Assembly: GCF_000264905.1 (NCBI RefSeq) | Contig: NW_006763132.1 | Location: forward strand, 3,392,696 to 3,456,695 | Direction: 5' to 3' | Source of the DNA: Stereum hirsutum FP-91666 SS1 | Lineage: Eukaryota > Basidiomycota > Agaricomycetes > Russulales > Stereaceae | Length of the DNA stretch: 64,000 nucleotides | Shown: positions 56,141 to 64,000 of the stretch, piece after piece | How the letters are laid out: every line of letters begins with the position of its first letter | Numbering within the stretch: the first letter of the stretch is position 1 | Program-made: the position numbers and the translations under genes | The notes under the pieces: model-generated | What the model was told of the DNA's origin: nothing | What the model saw: the letters and a program-made list of their open reading frames with translations, nothing else | The model's database searches: none

Positions 56141-58484
56141 CTATCGCTTGCGCAAATCATCAGATACACATACCAGATGCCCATCTCCTTGCAAGCACAA
56201 TTTCGCATTTCGATCGTCTACCTCCGGCCCCGCCTCAGCATCCCGAACAATATCGCACACGACCTCAAACCTCGACGAATCCAGAGGCCACCTCAACGGC
56301 ATCTGCACCTCTCCCCGAACACGCAGTACCACGAACCTCCTATTCGGCGCCAGAGTCCAAATCAACGCACCGCCGCCAGGAATATCCGGTGTAGGGCGAG
56401 CGATATATTGTCCAAACTTCCATTCTCGGACAGGAGAGGCCGTGTAAGAAGAAGCGTAGAGAAGGTCTCCCGCAGGGGAAGTAATGCTGAGCAATGGCTG
56501 ATTTTTTGAGGCGGAGAAGATGAGACGTGGGGCCGATGGACGCTTGGAGTCGGAGGGTGGCAGGTACGACGGAACGTGTGGCGTCAGGTCGTACCAAATT
56601 GAGTGAGGGTCTTTAGAGTCAACGACGCAGAGTTTACCGCTTGCGGTGAAATGTAGCATCAAATTCTCGAAACCTGGTCGTGTGGGGTCGACATGACGTC
56701 TGATACCAGCTTCCCACAGGATCTTGTCACTGACATGTTCGCACTCTTTCGCCGTGGAGATGCAGAGTTCGGCATCGTCGCGGAAGGTTATGGTCATGCC
56801 CAGGAGGTGCAGTGACTGGCCGCGATGCAATTTGAGGTCACCACCATCGTACACGAGGATCTTGGATGGGCCAGGTTCGATGCGAAGTATACCCCAAACT
56901 TTACCCTGGATAAACTCCGGCTGCAGCCTCAACGTACCCATATCTGGTTCTTCGCTATCTGAGTTTCCGTATCTGTCATGGACGAAAGCGCCAGGACTGG
57001 CGTTGAGACACTCGGGCAACGTGCCGGAAATATCTCCACCGTAAATGACACTAGGATCGGAGACGTTGTCGAGGCACGTCCAATGGGCGATATCACTCCC
57101 GACGGGATAACCATACCCAATCGTACCTTCGCCGAGTCCATGACCTGCGCCTGGAACATAGGTAAGGTCGCGAGTGATGCGGTTGTGGGAGACGGTACCG
57201 CCGTAGTTGACCTGACGCATGTGGGGAGCCGACCAGACCGAGAGACCCTGACCGATCCCGATCTTGAGCATCGTTCCTGTGGTGACGATGGTGTTGTGGT
57301 CTACACGGGTAAAGTTGTATTTGCCGTTGACTGAGTGTGGATGTGGATTCATGAGTATGCAGCTCCGGGCATTCGAAAGCAAGAAACTCACGGTGGTCTA
57401 CCATATTGATGGCGCCTTGACCAACACGACTCTTCGTGACCACGGTGTTCGAGGTAACAAGCGTTCCGGTTGTGTTGAATAACACTACAGTATCGTCAGA
57501 CTAATCACGTCTCATCTGTCGAAATAAACCATACCTATGCCTCCGCGTGTAGTATCGGTGATAAGGTTCCCCGCGATCAAGCCATCTGCAGCCGCAAACG
57601 AAATGCCATCGGCAGAATGACCTTGTTCAATGTCACATCCGGCACCAGCAGGGCCAACGAAATTGTTCGTGATGCGGACATTGTGAGCACCGTCGACCGC
57701 TTGAACACAAGATCGATGTCTTGGGTTACGAATGACGCAGCGATCAAGAACCTATACTCTCCAGTAAGATTCGATGGGACGTCTCAGGCAAAGAAAAGGA
57801 AGAGTTGACCTGGTTATGCGCTTTTTGTCCACCAAGCTGAATGATACAGCCACATTTTTCGTCCCACCCATATCTCTCCTTATTACCTTCGAGGATCAAG
57901 TTGCGAATTCGAACACCAGATTTGTCCAATGCGTGGATGACATGAGGAATGCAATCCTCCTGTGCCACTAGGAGCGCCATATCATCGTGCGAAGTGGGAT
58001 ACCCGAGTGTCGCGATCTCTTGATATTCTTGTAGAGTAATGGTCTTGTGGATACTCCACGTCGTTCTGGCGGGTAGGTATAGAGTAGCTGAAGGACCGAG
58101 CTCGTCTAGAGCGTTCTGGATGCTTGTCGACGTATATCCATTCTCAGATGAAGGCTCCAGAATGAGATACCTATTATTACAAAAACGTCAGTCAGCGTGT
58201 AGCTAGGAGTTCTGAGTATCCTGATACCTCAGTAGAGGATACCCAGGAAGCTCCGGAGTAGGAAAATCCCCTGGAGCGTAGATGGCGCCAGCTTTAAAGC
58301 GAGCAATACGTGATTCCGACGACGAAGGACTTGGGCAGCTAACAGTATCAACAAAGTCTCTGCTTCCGCTGGACAGAGGTGGCGTCCGGGTTTGCGGACC
58401 ATGTCCTAGATTGCTTCCTCCGCGTGAAGGTGATCGCGCGTGCTGGGACGGGGACTGAGGAGCAGCGAACGTTATTTGGCCCAT
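56141..58484 (-). CDS. Right-handed beta-helix (pectin-lyase-fold) protein with C-terminal beta domain
   Basis: Spliced minus-strand blocks: FKAGAIYAPGDFPTPELPGY; YLILEPSSENGYTSTSIQNA; LDELGPSATLYLPARTTWSI; VIHALDKSGVRIRNLILEGN; VLDRCVIRNPRHRSCVQAVD; GAHNVRITNNFVGPAGAGCD; GLIAGNLITDTTRGGI; VLFNTTGTLVTSNTVVTKSR; NMVDHLNGKYNFTRVDHNTI; GTVSHNRITRDLTYVPGAGH. The recurring N-x-I and N-x-V rungs are typical of a parallel beta-helix. The last 250 residues contain ILVYDGGDLKLHRGQSLHLL, LMLHFTASGKLCVVDSKDPH, NQPLLSITSPAGDLLYASSY and WPLDSSRFEVVCDIV, resembling repeated beta-prism or bulb-lectin-like strands. The 5' end is uncertain: ATG at 58484 begins MGQITFAAPQSP, but a possible signal-peptide exon (MSILDVRILILLTLSP) lies at 58685. 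Polysaccharide binding or cleavage is inference. The gene sits between fragments of the broken sphingomyelinase copy. Confidence 0.72.
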
Positions 58485-59009
58485 GTATATCTTCTTCACT
58501 GTAGTATCGCGTCAGATTTATGCAAATGGATGTTACAAACTGCCACGATAGAAAGGGGTACAGCTGAGGCTGCGTACTAGGAGGCCAGCCGCAAGTTTGC
58601 GTCAAGGCTTTGAGTTCAACGTAAGTAATTACGCTCTAGGAGATAAAGTCAGAAGAATAAGAATTCTGACATCCAAGATGGACATAGAAGATTTGGGAAA
58701 TACTGACTTCAAGTCAGTATAAGACGACTCAAAGATGGTGGTCAGAGGGCAAACTCCTGCGTGGTGGTTGTCCGTCTTGCGCCACACTTACGGAGACGGC
58801 CGGACGCGCAGTTTGAACCTTAAAGGGACATCCCATTGTTCTACGACAAATCACTGCCCTGCTACACTCAGGCCTGTTCAGGGTCGTGGCCCACGAACGG
58901 ATGATCGCATTGGTTTCTGTATCTACTCCCATGGAGCTGAATGCTTATGCCCGGATCTGCAGATACATGGTGTCGGCCGCCGTAACTTTCTTGCAGTGAG
59001 AAATCCCAG

Positions 59010-59275
59010 CAATATGGGAGCTCTGCTATTACTCCGTCGCCCGAGACTCCTACGGCTCCTCTCGTCTCTGCTTTCACCAGCCCCCTCGGGTCAATGTCAC
59101 CCACCGACTCTCTTGACCCCTCGTTATGGCGTGACGAGGCTGATGCAATTCAACATTTTAGGAGTGGGATACGAGTTCAAGTCGAGGAGTCAAAGTTGTG
59201 GCTTTCACGGGCGATTGACGATGTCAATCATATGTGACATGCGGGCTGCGATGTCGGAGAATAACTGCGTAAGCA
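59010..59275 (+). pseudogene. Acid-sphingomyelinase-like pseudogene, C-terminal fragment
   Basis: The sequence ATGGGAGCTCTGC...TATTACTCCGTCGCCCGAGA... TCTGCTTTCACC matches the intact gene at 54496-54830 (WELYYSARESYGDLVSAF). It ends with ICDMRAAMSENNC, matching ICDMRSARSENNC, followed by a GTAAGC donor. In between the frame is broken (TTACTCCGTC shift, and a stop before LWRDE), so no continuous protein remains. A further piece after the inverted-repeat element, GVSTSVTKDIT at 59748, matches DVSTPGLDLRRDV. These fragments and the one at 55422 lie in the order expected for one ancestral gene. Confidence 0.7.
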
Positions 59276-59292
59276 ACTACCTTTCTCCCTTG

Positions 59293-59721
59293 GGGGCTGC
59301 TCAATTCTCGCAGGTCAAACTGTCAAATGAAGCTGGTCAAGGTCAAGCTGGTCAAACTCTACCCGCACATGGGCTCGTTTGCCGAGTTGCGCCACTCTCG
59401 ACCTGCTCATTCTGCCACAGACGTGCAAATTTCATCAAGAAATTCTGTATTGCATGCCCCTCTTCGTAAAAATCAGTACAAAATACGTCTAACCCGAGCA
59501 CGCACAGGTCCGCTCGAAGAAAAATCCTGGACTTATCCTACCTAGTGAATACAAACTGCGTTGGACAGTTTATACAGTATGCGTCTCCCCGTGAGAACCA
59601 CTCGATGATGAGGTGTTCGCGAAGTAGCGGGACTCTTGCCGACTCCACCTGCATCGCTTCGCAGAGTTTGACCTGCTCGAGTTTGACTTGACAGTTTGAC
59701 CGGCCAGAATTGAGCAGCCCC
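59293..59721. mobile_element. Short terminal-inverted-repeat element inside the pseudogene intron
   Basis: The 429-bp element has inverted ends of 34 bp with about 32 matches, both beginning GGGGCTGCTCAATTCT read inward. GGTCAAACTGTCAA and several GGTCAA-type units follow. The flanking sequence is CCC-TTG at the left and TTG-TCA at the right, consistent with a 3-bp target duplication TTG. It has no coding frame. The position is just after the GTAAGC donor of the pseudogene, so the insertion is in a former intron. The 3-bp duplication and G-rich ends would fit a PIF/Harbinger-like miniature element, but the class is uncertain. Confidence 0.65.
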
Positions 59722-61214
59722 TTGTCATCTCAGGTTGTGCTCAGGGTATCCACTAGCGTGACAAAGGACATCACGGCAGCTGGAACGCAAACGAAGCACG
59801 AGATTGTCAAGTCAGGTGAGAGCGACGAGGCTTGTCCCACATTGCACAACTGCGGCAGGGTGACCATCGGCGTCAGCTTGTCTCGTTGTCCCTTCCGCCC
59901 AGTCTTTGTGAGAGTGTTTAGTCAGCATGGCGTACTAATTGACTTCGATAAACCCCCAGTATGGTAGGAATTCAATAGCCTTCATTGTAAGATGGACTTC
60001 GCGGGGACCACTCGGATGATGGGTTGATGGAGACTCATTGGGCGATTGAAATCGCCGCCGGATGGGTAGTCTGCGCTACGATGGGGACGCAGCGAGTAAA
60101 TATCATTGGGTAGTGGCTCATCTCAGGCCAAGTGGTCTAACGTTGACATTCGAGAACTAGGAAGCTACAAGAGAAATTCCAGCAAGCGGGCCCGAAGGGT
60201 ACAATGTGTGAGCACACCCAACGACTTCGATCTTTCGTAGATTCTCGTCGAGCAGTCGCGCCGCATCCTGCACTTCTTTTGCCGCGATATAGCGGCCCAC
60301 CTTGCTTCCTTATCCGTCAATAGTTAATGTCTATAAGGACTGGTTTAAGGCAAGTTGTGCAACCCTCGGTTCCAAGAACATTCACAGTGGACTCGATATG
60401 AGGACACTCCACAAGGTATGTAGCGTGTTCTGATCAAAGACCTCCATGATGCACTTTGGATGCACTCGAATGATGCCATCAAGGTCAACGCTGAATCATC
60501 CAAATGGACTTTTAGTGGTTGTTCAAATATTCTCAGCCTTCGCTGTGTCATGGCGCAAAAAATGTTGGCCGTGGGCAACGATCGGATTCGATGGGTTCCG
60601 TAATTTAGATGGGGTTTCCAAAGGTTCGAAGAGGCGCCGATATTTGAATAGATTGGCGCACATAGTATCGGGAGGCAATCGGGAGGCAATCGGGAGGCAA
60701 TCGAAAGGCAATCTGGGATGGACGGTGTCATCAACTTGAAGACGCCACAAAAACGAACTCCCTGGATCATGGTTCTTACCTGTCGTCACTCTGTGTAACT
60801 TACGTCCATTATACGGGCTTAGATGCGGCCGCCGTGGCCCATGCTATTAAACTGTCAAGCAAGGTATCGTATCGAATAGTATGACGGTATGATGGGGTAA
60901 AATAACATATAGTCAAGGCTTTGTGGCACCATGGCACGCTACGCATTTAATTATAGGGATGAGTCAAAGCAAATGAATGAATATCACGAACGTCGAAAGG
61001 CTTTACCAATGACGTCTTCAATAAGCTATCTGTGCTCAATGAACCTTTGCAGGCCGCATTGAAACGAAGCGCCAGCGGATCAACCTGGGTATTGTGATCA
61101 GTAGCGACGAAACCTCACTCAAGTTCGCGTACATTCGAAAATGGCCCTCCCAGCCCAAGTCACGTCGGGCCCGTCCCTGTCCCGTTGCACCAGCGCAGTC
61201 TATCCATACCCCTG
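59722..61214. other. Gene-free stretch after the pseudogene
   Basis: Starts with the last pseudogene remnant (to about 59830). Beyond that no gene is supportable apart from a small tandem repeat at 60669. Confidence 0.4.
60669..60712. repeat. 11-bp tandem repeat, four units
   Basis: Three identical units CGGGAGGCAAT and a fourth CGAAAGGCAAT follow head to tail. Confidence 0.85.
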
Positions 61215-64000
61215 CTAGCACTGCGTTCCCGGACCGTGTCTCATCATCGAACCTCTCTCCAAGCTATCAGAGTCGTTCGGAGGTACGAACGATGACGAGC
61301 CCTGCCACGTTCCGATCCTCGATGCGCCCAACAATGCCGGTACACCATGCGCTCGAAATGCTGTATTCGTGGATGAATGTGGATGTGGAAGCGAATTGTC
61401 CATCACAGCTGTAAACGGGCCCGGGTGGAAGTGACGATGTGGAAGGTGGATCTCGTCCGAATGGTTGAAGTAAGATGGTGGTGGCGGTGATCCTGATACT
61501 GTGTCCAATGCTTCGTATAGACTGCTGCCGACAGGAAGGTTCGGCGCGCTGAATTCACTGCTAGAGGCAATGGAAGACGGTGGCGTTGAACCTAGCTGCA
61601 GCCCGTGCCTGAATCCTTGGTCGGCGTCAACGCCACTCCAAACCCTATGGTCTGCCTTCCACCCTACTCCGAGCGTGTCCATCCGCGTCCTCCAACCCAT
61701 CACCACACTTTCCGCCAACTCTACACAACGCGTGGACACATGAGGGTGCCGGTTGTATGAAGTTGATATGGTCTCGTGCATCTTCTTCAACAATCCCACC
61801 ATCGCCGCTAAAAGCCTGTCCGTCTCTTCGTGGAGTCTCGCCATAGCCCCCGGGTTATCCTCTGTGACGGTCTCAGGTGGAAACTCCGAGTCCCCAAATC
61901 CAGCTCTGGTTCCATCCGTTGCTACCTGTAGATCCACCAGCATCTTCATCGCGTCCACCGCAAAGAACCACACCTCATTCGGAGCGGCAGTACTCTCCCT
62001 CCGTATTCTCCTTGCCTCATCCTCTTCTGACCCCTGCCCATCGCTCTCGCCTATGACGTCCCAGCCTCTCTGCCCTGCCTCCAAGAAACGTCCTAGGAAC
62101 CGCTTTGCCGACTGTATCGCTAAAGGGGCCCAATTTGCGGGGTAGCTAACACGAGAGGCATGGAGATGGGCATCGACGGTGTGTAGGAAGTCGTATACGT
62201 CGCCGGTTTGACAAGTGGAAATGAGTCGGGAGAGGACCTTGAGGCGGTAGAAGTCACAGGTCCACAGAAGGAATGGGAAACGGATGGAACAGGGACCAGG
62301 GGCACTGGCTTGATACAAGATAGATATCAGATACAATTTCCGCACAGTAAATTCATAAATATAATGGCCAAAAATTGGAGACATACCCATGAAGGTTGAA
62401 TAATCTGTCTCCCATGCATCCATTCTTGACATAAACGTTTCGGAGTGTCTCGTTAATGCGTCAAGCCATCCCGCTCTATTTCCTGGCGTAAAGGCGCTCG
62501 GGCCTGGGACGTCTATACCGGAAGCAGCGATTTGAAACAGGGTACTGCGGTATATGAACACGGCGTCTCTCGAGGAAGGGCCACTGGAAGCATCTGGTGT
62601 ACCGAGGATGAAAGAAAGGGGTACTTCTGGAAAGGGGGAAGGGAATGGAGGGGAAGATACGGCGGTGTGGATATTGCACCTGTTTTTGGGAGATAGAGTT
62701 GGGCGTCAGGTCGACGGTCACGAGAATTGTATAAATCACAAACTCTGTCTGCTGTGAGCACAAGGTATAATACTGTATCATCGCATCAGCGTCATCACTT
62801 GAGACTAGGTTGTGGTAGCTCTAAGGAGTCGAAGAGGACTTACCAATCTCGCCTTCTTCAACAACCTCTGCCTTTCTTGCTCCTCAATTTCTATGCCAAA
62901 CACGCTCGCTTGCTTTAATACCACGACTGCCCTATCCAATCCTATCGATCTCGCCATGTTCCGCGCTAGCGCCTGCAAGCTGCATTGCGCTTCCCACAGG
63001 TGGGGAATCGAATTTGCGGAAGAACCTCCCACGATGCTCGGAAGCTCATTAGTGGTGAACGGAAACCAAAGGCTAAGGATCGAGAGGGCTTGGATGGTGT
63101 CAACGTTGAGAGTACCAGGGTTGGCGAGGAAGCATGTGAGTAAGCGAGATTGGAATGTGGGCAGTAGATGTTCAAAGATGGAGGTGGTTTGAGTGGAAAT
63201 GTGTCGTGAAGCGAGGATGTAGACTGTGGAAAGCAGAAGGGCAGACTTGGGCGGCAAAGGGACGGAGAACGAGAGCCACGGCTGGTAGTAGTCTCGAAAG
63301 CTATCGACAATCGTCAGCATGCACTTGCTCCCTAGCAATCTCGCAGAGGCAGGGCACGGCTTACATCTGAAACAACTCTTCACCGAGCTTGGAGGAGACC
63401 GTACCATCCATGGACAGGTCTCGGAAGTCGGTTGAAGTATGCGCTAACTTCACGTCGTGCTCCAGAAGAGAGACCCTGCCAGCGAGACAAGAATCCTCGA
63501 AGTATCCTCCGGCAGTAGACGTGCTAGGCGAAGTCGATGTCGTAGAGCCTGTTGTACTAACAGCACTGTCGGACACGCGAGGGACCGACCGTTCTGAAGA
63601 AGCCGATGAACCGGATGGCAAGTCTTGACGAACGAGAAGGGTAGCGACAGTGGCTTCCAGGGCGACGACGCGGGCTGATAGATCACGGTATACTTGGTCT
63701 GAAGAAGCATCGTTCCTGCTCGCGATACTTCTACGATGGTCCTCTGCATTGGAGGGATGTTGTGAGTTCTGGTCGGAGTCGCGCTCTTGGTCAAGAGAAA
63801 GGAGAGCGGCTGTCTCTTCTTCGCTGTCAAAGACACAGGTCAGGTTCATCGCGCGACAGCGCTGGCAGACATGGTCGTGACCTAGATTGTATACATAATC
63901 ATCGGTGTCCACAGCATGAGTCAGAGGCGAATGATTCGTGGTGATTGGTGGAAAATAGGTGGCCCACTAGGGCTTGTGTAAAGACGAACTTACCAAATCG
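61215..64000 (-). CDS. Zn(II)2Cys6 fungal-specific transcription factor, 5' end beyond right edge
   Basis: The first exon seen ends at about 63994 with a GTAAGT donor. After a TCTAG acceptor the next reads GHDHVCQRCRAMNLTCVFDS, the second half of a Zn2Cys6 cluster (C-x2-C-x6-C); the first three Cys must lie off the window. SARVVALEATVATLL is a short coil. The middle homology region includes FRDYYQPWLSFSVPLPPKSA, LLLSTVYILASRHISTQTTS, TIQALSILSLWFPF, SLQALARNMARSIGLDRAVV, RDAVFIYRSTLFQIAASGID and RLKVLSRLISTCQTGDVYDF. Toward the C-terminus come NEVWFFAVDAMKMLVDLQVA and a Ser/Pro/His-rich tail ending RHGPGTQC. At least four introns are present; those around 62340-62400 and 62690-62850 were placed approximately. 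Target genes are unknown. It is not paired with the regulator at 46898. Confidence 0.82.

Noticed and set aside
36153..61214. Possible biosynthetic gene cluster
   Set aside because: Despite two regulators and a secreted enzyme there is no backbone synthase, P450, methyltransferase or transporter set.

Overview
This window is nuclear DNA from a filamentous basidiomycete, most likely an Agaricomycete. Genes are split by many short GT-AG introns of about 50-70 nt, often with CTGAC/CTCAT-like branch sites. Gene content is typical of mushrooms: a macrofage-activating-glycoprotein family member, large Zn2Cys6 regulators, and an expanded orphan multi-membrane-span family. There are no bacterial-type operons, CRISPR arrays or rRNA genes. 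All gene models were joined by eye from splice signals, reading phase and remembered family motifs; no search was run.

Layout. 1-177 (-): 5' end of an orphan seven-membrane-span gene cut by the window edge. 1723-2343 (-): small HMG-box-like protein, divergent from 2896-4256 (+), a GPI-anchored secreted glycoprotein. 6609-11943 (+): a 1309-residue C2/EF-hand phosphatidylserine decarboxylase of the Psd2 type. 12516-14041 (-): another seven-span gene. 15377-15847 (+): SDH assembly factor 4. 16618-17522 (+): unknown protein with a PDLFGKP repeat. 18646-35691: main seven-span array (18646+, 21641+, 23467-, 29273+, 31963+, 34242+), interrupted by one unknown gene (26132-27930, -). 36153-37742 (+): Hop2-like meiotic protein. 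38365-40359 (+): Leu5-like mitochondrial carrier. 40864-43731 (+): galactokinase. 43732-46897: gene-free, holding a hAT-like miniature transposon with an 8-bp target duplication. 46898-51334 (+): Zn2Cys6 regulator with two microexons. 52152-55056 (+): secreted acid-sphingomyelinase-like enzyme whose catalytic GNHD motif depends on a 7-nt microexon. 55422-59830: broken second copy of that enzyme, split around a beta-helix gene (56141-58484, -) and carrying another inverted-repeat element. 61215 to the right edge (-): a second Zn2Cys6 regulator.

The conserved genes are unrelated housekeeping functions (phospholipid synthesis, complex II assembly, CoA transport, galactose use, meiosis). Paralogous orphan membrane proteins lie among them and duplicate locally. 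One copy (34242-35691) has a 4-nt frameshift, and two neighbouring copies share a duplicated downstream module of about 0.5-0.7 kb. The points most worth a second look are the seven-span array with its repeated intergenic module, the three microexons (6, 7 and 8 nt) that restore essential residues or frame, the two short TIR elements, and the broken sphingomyelinase copy.
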